Source: an uncultured Flavobacteriales bacterium | GTDB taxonomy: Bacteria > Bacteroidota > Bacteroidia > Flavobacteriales_D > Sanyastnellaceae | Assembly (NCBI GenBank): GCA_913057815.1 | Contig: CAJXOV010000155.1 | Span: 1 to 6,076 of the forward strand | DNA length: 6,076 bases | Direction of reading: 5' to 3' | Part shown: piece after piece, positions 1 to 5,943 of the stretch | Numbering within the stretch: position 1 is the first letter of the stretch | Layout: each line of letters starts with the position of its first letter | Made by a program: the position numbers and the translations under genes | Notes under the pieces: model-generated | Seen by the model: the letters and a program-made list of their open reading frames with translations, nothing else | Databases searched by the model: none | Told to the model about the DNA's origin: nothing

Positions 1-35
1 TTTATTTGGAGTGTAATAGAAACCAGTGATAAACA

Positions 36-64
36 AAAAGCGCCCAGTGATACTGGACGCTTTT
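36..64 (-). terminator. Rho-independent terminator of the surface-protein gene
   Basis: Bases 36-48 and 52-64 form a 13-bp stem with a 3-base loop. Read on the minus strand the only imperfection is a G-U wobble. Read on the plus strand the same position is a C-A mismatch, so the minus strand gives the better hairpin. A short A tract at 35-39 gives the U tail on the minus strand, and TTTT at 61-64 gives one on the plus strand, so it may also serve a convergent gene to the left of the window. It lies 31 bases past the stop codon of the surface-protein gene. No gene can be supported in bases 1-94. Confidence 0.8.
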
Positions 65-94
65 ATACATTTCAATTGGTGAAATTGTATAGAC

Positions 95-2152
95 TTAGTT
101 TTTAATTACTCTAAAGCTCTCAATTATATCTGCAGAAAATATTCTTCCTGTGTACAATCCCTTAGCTAAGTTTGGTAGAGTTATTAATGTTGTTCCCTCA
201 GTTACCTGTTGGTTTAACACAATCTGTCCAGCATTGTTGTAAATCAAGACATCAAACGAACCTTCTACACCAGTAATAGTTAACTCATTTGAAATTACCG
301 TAGGGTAAATAGAGATATTTCCAAATAATTGCTCCTCAATCCCAATGAATAATTCTTTAATTACAGGAACAAAGTTTTCACTCATTTCGAAACATTGATC
401 AGAAGAAACTGTTGAAATGTTACTGCCAATTTCAGCAGTTAAGTCCCCAGAATAACTAACTCCATAAACTCGACAATTTCCCGCTAATTCATTTTCGAAG
501 TTAATATCACCATCAAATGTCCCAGTGATTACTCCATTACCATCTGTTGTGATATATGTGTAGTTTAAACTTGATTCTGAACCATTCTCAAAGGTATATT
601 CATCATCTGTTCCGTCTCCTACTATAACAGTAATCGCATCCGAACTTCCGTTAGTAGAAATAATCCCACCTTCTGGAGAGTTTCTTACAACTTCGATGGA
701 GTTCGATAAAGCAAAACATCCAGTTAGATCACCAGCATTTAAAAGACCTTCTAAGATAACATCATCTTCATAAGACAAGTGCCATATGTAACAGATTCCA
801 CCGCCAGCTTCGTCAAAATTGAAAGCATTTTCAGTTTGAGTACCTATAACGTTTAAGTCTACATCAGTAATTACATAAATCGAATTGGACCCATTTGCCA
901 AAGAAAGATTTACGTTTACTACATCTGCCTCTCCATCACCCACACATAAATTTGTTTCGCTAGATGTAGAAATCTCACCACCTTCTGCCGAACAATCACC
1001 TTCTTCAGTTCTAATTACTTCAATAGGATTAGAAAGCGCAAAACATCCTTCAATATCATTTGCATTCATTCCCACTTCAGCACCAGAGATTTCACCGTCA
1101 AATCTTGCATACCACACTAAGCAAGTACCAGCACCAGCACCGTCAAAATCAACAACAGAGAAAGTAGGAGGAAGACCAAGGATGTTACCTTCATCATCAG
1201 TTACTACCCACTGGAAGCTTTCACCTTGAGAGTTAGCTACAGTAATAGCACCCTCAGGAATCATATCAGCTTGCCCATCACCAGTAGTGAATTCAAAAGG
1301 TCCTCCCTCAAGTGTGCCGCCAACAGGTTGTGTTCTCACAACCTCTATAGAATTTGACAAAGAAAAACAACCTTCCAAGTCGTCAAGATTTGCAACATTA
1401 ATATCTACTTCATCTTCATAAGACAAATGCCAGATTAAACAAACTCCTACACCAGCTTCATCGAAAGCAAAAGTGTTTTCAGTTTGGACAGCAAGAACAT
1501 TTGAGTCAGCATCCGTAACTACATAAGAATTATTGGTTCCAGATTCCCCACCAAGAATGGTAGTTATTGTTTGTTCGTTTCCAATGCAGATGTTTGTATC
1601 ATCATTAGATGAGATAGTTCCTCCATTGGCAGTACAGCCAGGAAAATTTTCTTCACCAAACGTACCTGATTCTTCTGACCAACTATCAACTGCGTTAGAC
1701 TCACCGTTCCAAGCCAATGAGACTCCGGAAGCTGGAGATAATAAGAAGTCACCAGTTTCCCATATTCCGGCAGAAACGGCTGTTCCAGACCTAGTGTGCC
1801 CTGTACTTCCCCATTCTACATAATCTCTCATCGAAGCTGGGTTGGCATAACCGTTGTCGATGTATAAGCCTAATTCGTTATCAACTAAATTAGACACATC
1901 ATCAAAGTGGCCCGAGACTACTATGATGTCACCTGGCATCATCATTAAATTTCCAGAAACGAGTGTTAGATTTTGAATTTGGACATAATCCGGCCAAGAA
2001 CATAATCGATAAGTACTGACGTTGATACCAGAACTACCGGTATTTTTAAGTTCTACCAAATCGGCATCTGGTTGAAACTCATTGATTACAATTTGGGCAT
2101 TGAGCCCATAAGCAAAAGCAATTAAAAGGATTAAAGTGTTTAATTTTTTCAT
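95..2152 (-). CDS. Secreted cell-surface protein: lamin-tail domain, four repeats, T9SS type A sorting domain
   Basis: A protein of 685 residues from the ATG at 2152. I prefer this start to the in-frame ATG at 2200 because it begins directly with a signal peptide (MKK, a hydrophobic stretch, then LNA|Q with cleavage after about residue 19); the upstream start would bury it behind 16 polar residues. Residues about 20-150 resemble a lamin tail domain: VINEFQP, then VELKNTG, the usual INE...ELYN pattern, closing with GTFGEENFPG. Residues about 173-597 are four repeats of roughly 100 residues (separate entry). Residues about 609-685 look like a type A sorting domain for type IX secretion: ISIYPT, then the LIYNNAGQIV strand, then LAKGLY and a terminal FRVIKN. 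The Por machinery would export it and attach it to the cell surface. No catalytic motif is visible; binding or adhesion is only a guess. It is last in the minus-strand block, with no obvious terminator separating it from manC. Confidence 0.88.
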   Translation of the reverse strand: MKKLNTLILLIAFAYGLNAQIVINEFQPDADLVELKNTGSSGINVSTYRLCSWPDYVQIQNLTLVSGNLMMMPGDIIVVSGHFDDVSNLVDNELGLYIDNGYANPASMRDYVEWGSTGHTRSGTAVSAGIWETGDFLLSPASGVSLAWNGESNAVDSWSEESGTFGEENFPGCTANGGTISSNDDTNICIGNEQTITTILGGESGTNNSYVVTDADSNVLAVQTENTFAFDEAGVGVCLIWHLSYEDEVDINVANLDDLEGCFSLSNSIEVVRTQPVGGTLEGGPFEFTTGDGQADMIPEGAITVANSQGESFQWVVTDDEGNILGLPPTFSVVDFDGAGAGTCLVWYARFDGEISGAEVGMNANDIEGCFALSNPIEVIRTEEGDCSAEGGEISTSSETNLCVGDGEADVVNVNLSLANGSNSIYVITDVDLNVIGTQTENAFNFDEAGGGICYIWHLSYEDDVILEGLLNAGDLTGCFALSNSIEVVRNSPEGGIISTNGSSDAITVIVGDGTDDEYTFENGSESSLNYTYITTDGNGVITGTFDGDINFENELAGNCRVYGVSYSGDLTAEIGSNISTVSSDQCFEMSENFVPVIKELFIGIEEQLFGNISIYPTVISNELTITGVEGSFDVLIYNNAGQIVLNQQVTEGTTLITLPNLAKGLYTGRIFSADIIESFRVIKN
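356..1636 (-). repeat. Four tandem ~100-residue protein repeats in the surface protein
   Basis: The repeats, in protein order, are R1 (1331-1636), R2 (1010-1321), R3 (683-994) and R4 (356-670). Each begins with a GG-[TEI]-[IL] strand. It continues with a YVVTD or WVVTD-like strand, a FDEAGxGxC or similar motif, and a WHLSY or related strand, and closes with GCFxLSNxIEVVR; R4 is the most divergent. Two cysteines (in GxGxC and in GCF) occur in every copy. R1 and R3 have a second pair, in C[TS]A[NE]GG and in C[IV]G, 16 residues apart; R2 and R4 lack both. This gives an A-B-A-B pattern, suggesting duplication of a two-repeat unit. DNA identity between copies is low, so the duplication is old. From memory, similar repeats are common in secreted flavobacterial proteins; their function is unknown to me. 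Confidence 0.85.
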
Positions 2153-2177
2153 GAATGAGTTTAAATTATTTAGAGAC

Positions 2178-2243
2178 CAAAGATGTTCTATACTTATCAC
2201 AAAACCATGATGATCAGGTTTTAATGCGCACTTATCACAAAAC
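2178..2243 (-). promoter_or_regulatory. 14-bp direct repeat and possible promoter ahead of the surface-protein gene
   Basis: The 14-mer ACTTATCACAAAAC (plus strand) occurs exactly at 2192-2205 and 2230-2243, with starts 38 bases apart, in the gap between manC and the surface-protein gene. On the minus strand it reads GTTTTGTGATAAGT and includes a TTG resembling a Bacteroidota -33 element. Downstream of the nearer copy, CATCTTTG (2178-2185) matches the -7 consensus TAnnTTTG except at its first base. The TTG to -7 spacing is only 14 bases, shorter than usual, so the promoter call is weak; the repeat itself is certain. If this promoter is real, the ATG at 2200 would lie upstream of the transcript start, supporting the start at 2152. 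Confidence 0.35.
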
Positions 2244-2271
2244 GAAAATTCTTTAGCCTTTCAATAATTTC

Positions 2272-3342
2272 TCACGACAAAGACTTGGAAAACTGCTTCA
2301 CCCGCTGTTCTTCTTCTTTCTTAGCTATTAAAAGGACTCCGTTAGATTCCACGATTATATAACCCTCCAATCCTTGAATTACAGCTTTTTTAACATTATT
2401 TAATTTCACTAAATTTCCTTCAGATTCAAAAAAGGCGACTTCAGCATTACTAATTACATTCTGTTTTTCATCTTTTGGCAGATGATTATACACGGACCCC
2501 CAAGTTCCTAAATCACTCCAACCAAAATCGGTTACAATTACTTTAACTTGTTTGGTTTTCTCAAGAATTCCGTAGTCTATTGAAATGTTAGTACACTTCG
2601 GATAAATCTCAGCTATAGCCTCTTTTTCTTCAGAAGTCCCGAACTTTTTTCTAGACTCATCAAATAAGTCATAAATATCTGGGAGGTGAGTTTTAAACTC
2701 TTGCTGTATCGTTTTTAGATTCCATATGAATATCCCAGAATTCCAATAGAATTCACCACTTTTTAAGAATTTTTGAGCCAATTCCAGATCCGGTTTTTCA
2801 GTAAAAGTCACCACATCCCTTACATTTTCTGGAGAAGTGCTTTTTTCCTCTCCAAACTGTATATAACCATATCCGGTATTGGGTGAGGAAGGCTTAATAC
2901 CTATTGTAACAAGTTGATCGTGTTTATTAGCCGTTTGAATTCCAGTTTGAACATCTTCAATAAACTTAGCCTCATTTGTAATGAGCTGATCAGCAGAAAG
3001 AACAATAATATCGGCATCATCAGTTTTACTGTTTATCCAGAAATTTGAATATGCTATACATGGAGCAGTATTACGCATGTGTGGTTCACATAGAACCTGA
3101 TCTTGGTTTAGCTCGGGCAGGTGCTCAAGGACTAAATCCTTATATGCTTCATTTGTTACTACCAATACGTTTTCCGGAAGACAAATAGGTAGAATTCTTT
3201 CGAAAGTCATTCGAATTAGAGACTTCCCGATACCCAGAATATCATGAAATTGTTTAGGGTTTTCGGCTGTGCTCATTGGCCAGAATCGGCTTCCAATTCC
3301 ACCAGCCATTATAACACAAAAGGTATTTTTTTTAGGTTTCAA
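2272..3342 (-). CDS. manC: Mannose-1-phosphate guanylyltransferase
   Basis: Makes GDP-mannose from mannose 1-phosphate and GTP in the cytoplasm, feeding synthesis of GDP-sugars and mannose-containing polysaccharides and glycans. From a TTG start the product has 356 residues, as expected for the single-function family. Motifs: nucleotide-binding loop VIMAGGIGSRFWP (10-22) with PKQF (29-32), EPHMRNTAP (86-94), SADQ (116-119), EKP (182-184), WNSGIF (200-205), IDYGILEKT (255-263) and GWSDLGTW (274-281). No fused phosphomannose isomerase domain is present. The position after the SAD aspartate is Gln where I would expect His. The frame stays open to an ATG at 3450, but that start adds 36 unrelated-looking residues and overlaps the conserved end of the SprT-like gene by 73 bases. 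I therefore chose TTG at 3342, which precedes KPKKNTFCVIMAGG and leaves a 35-base gap. The start is less certain than the function. Confidence 0.9.
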   Translation of the reverse strand: MKPKKNTFCVIMAGGIGSRFWPMSTAENPKQFHDILGIGKSLIRMTFERILPICLPENVLVVTNEAYKDLVLEHLPELNQDQVLCEPHMRNTAPCIAYSNFWINSKTDDADIIVLSADQLITNEAKFIEDVQTGIQTANKHDQLVTIGIKPSSPNTGYGYIQFGEEKSTSPENVRDVVTFTEKPDLELAQKFLKSGEFYWNSGIFIWNLKTIQQEFKTHLPDIYDLFDESRKKFGTSEEKEAIAEIYPKCTNISIDYGILEKTKQVKVIVTDFGWSDLGTWGSVYNHLPKDEKQNVISNAEVAFFESEGNLVKLNNVKKAVIQGLEGYIIVESNGVLLIAKKEEEQRVKQFSKSLS

Positions 3343-3365
3343 AATATAATAGATTGTTGTGTGAC

Positions 3366-3373
3366 CAAAAGTA
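3366..3373 (-). promoter_or_regulatory. Possible -7 element for manC
   Basis: On the minus strand the bases read TACTTTTG, an exact match to the Bacteroidota -7 consensus TAnnTTTG. The site lies across the end of the SprT-like gene, with 23 bases between it and the proposed TTG start of manC, which would give a short leader. No TTG is found at the expected -33 distance, and a match of this length can occur by chance in AT-rich DNA. If real, manC can be transcribed independently of the two genes upstream and only the TTG-start form would be made from this promoter. Confidence 0.25.
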
Positions 3374-3377
3374 ATTT

Positions 3378-3983
3378 TTAAACGTGAACGATTTGAACTT
3401 TTACTGTTGGTTGAAATAAATACTTTTTCTTTTTTGACATAGAAAGACATAAAGTCCGAGTTCTTCTTTTCTCGAGGACTTTAAACAAACCTTTTTCATC
3501 ATATTCAAATAAATCACCTTCGGAAAGCTCATTTATATACTCACCTTCTTGAACGTCTTGGTCGTATAGCCTTAATTTCTTATACAAATTTGCATCCACG
3601 CATGAGGAGGCTGATGGGTTTTTAAGGTACTTGTTTAGTGCCTCTTTAATGTTCTCGGGGAAAGTCATCCCAGATAGAAATGGAGTTAATAATTCAGAAA
3701 ACTCAATTTTCCATTCAAGACCGTGTGGACTCACAGAATGTTTGAATTTTTTATATACCTCATGATGAGCTATTTCATGAACTAGAGTAACTAAGAATGA
3801 ATATGGGTTTAGATCGCTATTAACCGTTATTTGAGGAATTCCATTCTTGTTTTTAGCCCTATAATCACCAAGTTTCGATTTTCGAGGGTTGGATACTTTA
3901 ATTATGCCAGTAAAATCAAAGAGAATCTTACGAATGAGAAGGTGAGAATCTTTAGGGATATAGTCAAAAAAGTCATTATTCAT
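3378..3983 (-). CDS. SprT-like zinc metallopeptidase
   Basis: A 201-residue protein of the SprT-like family. The zinc site is HEIAH at 69-73 (His69 and His73 as ligands, Glu70 catalytic), with the likely third ligand His87 in PHGLEW. Upstream, KSKLGDYR (36-42) fits the strand that precedes the active site in this family. The C-terminal part has the KRRTRTLC...KKKYLFQP pattern that I associate with flavobacterial members, instead of a four-cysteine zinc ribbon; only two cysteines (128 and 179) are present. No signal peptide is seen, so it is cytoplasmic. The eukaryotic relative Spartan cleaves DNA-protein crosslinks; for bacterial SprT-like proteins the substrate is not settled and I do not assign one. 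Its ATG overlaps the end of the lipoprotein gene by 8 bases, so translation is probably coupled. Confidence 0.88.
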   Translation of the reverse strand: MNNDFFDYIPKDSHLLIRKILFDFTGIIKVSNPRKSKLGDYRAKNKNGIPQITVNSDLNPYSFLVTLVHEIAHHEVYKKFKHSVSPHGLEWKIEFSELLTPFLSGMTFPENIKEALNKYLKNPSASSCVDANLYKKLRLYDQDVQEGEYINELSEGDLFEYDEKGLFKVLEKRRTRTLCLSMSKKKKYLFQPTVKVQIVHV

Positions 3984-4125
3984 GAATAACTAACTCAGCC
4001 TCGACTAGTTCAACTTCATCCCAAGTAGGACATGAATTGCATTTATTTTTTTTTCTAAAAAGTCCACAGCTAGAGACCAAACTACTGGTTAGTAAAATAA
4101 TCACGAGAAGTCTAAAACGTTTCAT
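3976..4125 (-). CDS. Small lipoprotein of 49 residues with a CxxC motif
   Basis: A short gene found by translating the gap between the SprT-like gene and mlaE. The product starts MKRFRLLVII, continues as a hydrophobic helix and reaches the lipobox VSSC, with the lipidated Cys at residue 20. It therefore has a complete signal peptidase II signal, and the mature part is only 30 residues: GLFRKKNK, then CNSCPTW (cysteines 29 and 32), then an acidic end with DEVELVEAELVIHE. I recall similar tiny lipoproteins with a KCNSCPxW-like tail in flavobacteria, but no function. The ATG at 4125 is the only sensible start. Its stop TAA lies within the start region of the SprT-like gene (8-base overlap), which supports real translation. 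A run of nine A on the coding strand (4046-4054) follows the lipobox region. Function unknown. Confidence 0.78.
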   Translation of the reverse strand: MKRFRLLVIILLTSSLVSSCGLFRKKNKCNSCPTWDEVELVEAELVIHE

Positions 4126-4129
4126 ATGT

Positions 4130-4151
4130 CAAACATAACTGTTCCAGTTAT
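4130..4151 (-). promoter_or_regulatory. Palindrome and -7 box in the divergent intergenic region
   Basis: Bases 4135-4151 form a perfect inverted repeat of 7 bp arms around 3 bases (ATAACTG TTC CAGTTAT). It partly overlaps TATGTTTG on the minus strand (4130-4137), an exact Bacteroidota -7 consensus. The box ends four bases short of the lipoprotein ATG, so a transcript from it would be leaderless or nearly so. No clear TTG lies at -33. The palindrome has the size and position of a repressor or activator site between the leftward block and mlaEF. On the plus strand, TATTTTAG (4224-4231) is an imperfect -7 candidate for mlaE. These are readings of the sequence; no regulator is identified. Confidence 0.35.
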
Positions 4152-4237
4152 AAAAGGGAAGTTTTTAGTTTTAATATTTTATAAATCGTATGCAGTATTC
4201 AGCATTCTTGTTAGCTATATATCTATTTTAGCGTTCT

Positions 4238-4978
4238 GTGAATATACTGCACACTATAGGAGAATATGCCTTGCTTATGAGGAGATTGTTTCAGAAACCT
4301 GAGAAATTCAGTGTTTATTGGAAACAGCTTATTCATGAGTTAGATAAGATTGGTGTTCAGTCAATTGGAATAGTGGCCCTCTTATCAATTTTTATGGGAG
4401 GAGTTATTACATTGCAAACCGCTTCTAACATTGACAGTGCCTGGATCCCTGCATACACTATTGGTTTTGCAACGCGACAAAGTGTAATATTAGAATTTAG
4501 TCCAACTCTTATCTCTTTAATTTTGGCAGGAAAAGTAGGGTCTAATATCGCCTCAGAGATTGGAACTATGCGTATTTCGGAACAAATAGACGCATTGGAC
4601 ATTATGGGTGTGAACTCAGCAGCTTATTTGATTTTACCTAAGGTTATCGCCAGCTTAATTATTTTCCCTTTCTTGATAATTATCAGTATGTTCTTGGGAA
4701 TGCTAGCGGGTGGGTTCTTCGGGAGTGCAGCTGGTCTCATTTCGATGGTGGATTACATTTATGGTATTCAATTCGAGTTTAAAATGTTTTCGGTTATATA
4801 TGCCTTGGCTAAAACGTTTGTATTTGCATTTATTATTACCACAGTGAGTTCCTACTTTGGTTATTATACTCGAGGTGGAGCGTTGCAAGTAGGTGAAGCA
4901 AGCACCAAGGCAGTTGTCTATAGCAGCATATATATCCTGATGGCCAATTATGTGTTAACTCAATTACTGCTGCTATGA
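4238..4978 (+). CDS. mlaE: MlaE-family ABC transporter permease (MCE lipid transport)
   Basis: A 246-residue inner-membrane permease of the MlaE family, which moves phospholipids between the inner membrane and an MCE protein in the periplasm. The family signature is clear: AGKVGSNIASEIGTMRISEQ at 97-116, followed by IDALDIMGVNS. Also visible are FMGGVITLQTA near 52-62 and the C-terminal GGALQVGEASTKAVVYSS (213-230). Hydrophobic segments lie at about 40-62, 86-107, 133-160, 186-208 and 224-245; the first 35 residues look like the amphipathic interfacial helix of the family. The start is GTG at 4238; the next Met (14) would cut into that helix, and the sequence from residue 1 fits family members. 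No Shine-Dalgarno sequence is visible. Its stop overlaps the start of mlaF as ATGA, so the pair is one operon. Confidence 0.93.
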   Translation: MNILHTIGEYALLMRRLFQKPEKFSVYWKQLIHELDKIGVQSIGIVALLSIFMGGVITLQTASNIDSAWIPAYTIGFATRQSVILEFSPTLISLILAGKVGSNIASEIGTMRISEQIDALDIMGVNSAAYLILPKVIASLIIFPFLIIISMFLGMLAGGFFGSAAGLISMVDYIYGIQFEFKMFSVIYALAKTFVFAFIITTVSSYFGYYTRGGALQVGEASTKAVVYSSIYILMANYVLTQLLLL

Positions 4979-5718
4979 TAGAAGTAAGGAATATTCACAA
5001 AGCGTTTAACGGAAAACAGGTATTAAATGATGTTTCTATCACCTTTGATCAAGGAAAGGTGAATTTTATAATTGGAAGGAGTGGCTCAGGAAAATCTGTT
5101 CTTACTAAATGTATAGTTGGATTAATCGAACCTGATGAAGGAGATGTTTCTTATGATGGATTGTCATTTACATTAATGAACAATAAGGAGAAACAAGAGA
5201 TAAGAAAGAAAATAGGGATGCTCTTTCAGGGCAGCGCTTTATTTGATAGCTTAAGTGTTGTTAAAAACGTAATGTTTCCGTTAGATATGTTTACTAATCT
5301 GTCGGAAAAGGAAAAATTGGAAAAAGCGATGCAGACTCTGGAAAGAGTCGAGTTGGCTGACTCAGCGAATTTATTACCTGCTAGTCTTAGTGGAGGTATG
5401 ATGAAAAGAGTTGGGATAGCTAGGGCTCTTTCTATGAACCCTAAATTCCTTTTTTGCGATGAGCCTAACAGTGGACTGGACCCTCAAACAAGCATAATTA
5501 TAGACAATTTGATTAAGGATTTAACCTATGAGTTAAATATTACTACTGTAGTAATCAGTCATGATTTAAATAGTGTTATTGAAATTGGAGATAGGATCAA
5601 CTTTATTCATGAGGGTAGAGTAGCGTGGAAAGGAGATAGAGAAGGAATAGTCAAGGCTGATTCTCAGAGCCTAAATGATTTTGTGTTCGCGTCAAACTTG
5701 ATGAAAAAAATACTATAA
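4975..5718 (+). CDS. mlaF: MlaF-family ABC transporter ATP-binding protein
   Basis: The cytoplasmic ATPase partner of the preceding permease, 247 residues. All nucleotide-binding motifs are intact: Walker A GRSGSGKS (34-41), Q-loop Gln85 in MLFQGSALFDSLSV, signature SLSGGM (137-142) followed by MKRVGIARAL, Walker B FLFCDEP with catalytic Glu163, D-loop SGLDP (166-170), and switch His196 in ISHD. The FQGSALFDSLSV segment is typical of MlaF-type ATPases, which supports a lipid rather than a nutrient transporter. The start ATG overlaps the mlaE stop by 4 bases. No MCE (MlaD) gene follows: the next elements are a hairpin and acpP, so the substrate-binding partner must be encoded elsewhere. It could be annotated only as an ABC ATPase, but pairing with MlaE makes the assignment firm. 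Confidence 0.93.
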   Translation: MIEVRNIHKAFNGKQVLNDVSITFDQGKVNFIIGRSGSGKSVLTKCIVGLIEPDEGDVSYDGLSFTLMNNKEKQEIRKKIGMLFQGSALFDSLSVVKNVMFPLDMFTNLSEKEKLEKAMQTLERVELADSANLLPASLSGGMMKRVGIARALSMNPKFLFCDEPNSGLDPQTSIIIDNLIKDLTYELNITTVVISHDLNSVIEIGDRINFIHEGRVAWKGDREGIVKADSQSLNDFVFASNLMKKIL

Positions 5719-5721
5719 AAA

Positions 5722-5747
5722 AACCGTTTGGGCACTACCAAACGGTT
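5722..5747 (+). terminator. Hairpin terminator after mlaF, possibly bidirectional
   Basis: A perfect 10-bp stem (AACCGTTTGG at 5722-5731, CCAAACGGTT at 5738-5747) with a 6-base loop begins three bases after the mlaF stop. On the plus strand the tail is weak (TTAAATAG), with a run of seven T only at 5760-5766. On the minus strand the stem is followed directly by seven U (5717-5723). It is the obvious end of the mlaEF transcript, but by shape it would work better for a minus-strand RNA. Confidence 0.75.
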
Positions 5748-5856
5748 AAATAGCAAGCCTTTTTTTCAAAAGGTGCAAAGGCACAAATTGACAACTTTTT
5801 GCTTAATTTTTCTAATAATTCTAAAAGCAGTGTAAACATATTAGATACATTTTAAA

Positions 5857-5892
5857 CCCGTCCAAGAAACTTTACAAACGGGCTATTTCTTT
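5857..5892 (+). other. Second hairpin between mlaF and acpP
   Basis: CCCGT (5857-5861) pairs with ACGGG (5878-5882), with a small inner AAG/CTT stem in the 16-base loop, followed by the pyrimidine-rich CTATTTCTTTT. This is a weak terminator-like structure about 140 bases after the mlaF stop. It could be a back-up terminator shielding acpP from mlaEF read-through or the end of a short transcript. No open reading frame was recognised in 5748-6005 on either strand. Confidence 0.25.
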
Positions 5893-5943
5893 TATAAACG
5901 GATATATGAACAATAAAAGAAATAAAAACAATAGACTTGATAA

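Noticed and set aside
1..105. Plus-strand frame open from base 1 to a stop at 103-105, possible tail of an upstream gene
   Set aside because: It runs through the terminator hairpin and into the end of the surface-protein gene. Another frame ends at 14-16 (TAA) and would be a more natural gene end, but five residues cannot be assigned.
885..1229. Plus-strand open frame of 114 residues opposite the surface-protein gene
   Set aside because: It is antisense to a well-supported coding region with domain and repeat structure, is rich in Ser/Pro/Thr as expected from a reversed frame, and has no recognisable domain.
1564..1752. Minus-strand open frame of 62 residues in another frame of the surface-protein gene
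   Set aside because: Lies wholly within the real gene on the same strand and shows no protein features.
1533..1823. Plus-strand open frame of 96 residues
   Set aside because: Antisense shadow of the lamin-tail and first-repeat region of the surface protein; composition is that of a reversed frame and no start signal is visible.
2244..2271. AT-only hairpin after manC as a terminator
   Set aside because: The stem (GAAATT with AATTTC) is short and weak and lacks a proper U tail, so it was not listed as a terminator.
4046..4054. Run of nine A on the coding strand of the lipoprotein gene as a phase-variation tract
   Set aside because: Lysine/asparagine codons in AT-rich DNA explain it, and a single tract in one genome gives no evidence of length variation.
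4191..4251. 8-bp inverted repeat (TGCAGTAT and ATACTGCA) spanning the mlaE start
   Set aside because: The arms are 45 bases apart and a match of this length in such a span is expected fairly often by chance; no clear structure hiding the start was found.
4357..4602. Minus-strand open frame of 81 residues within mlaE
   Set aside because: Antisense to the conserved MlaE signature region; no independent evidence.
4703..4888. Minus-strand open frame of 61 residues within mlaE
   Set aside because: Antisense to conserved mlaE coding sequence, with no family resemblance or start signal.
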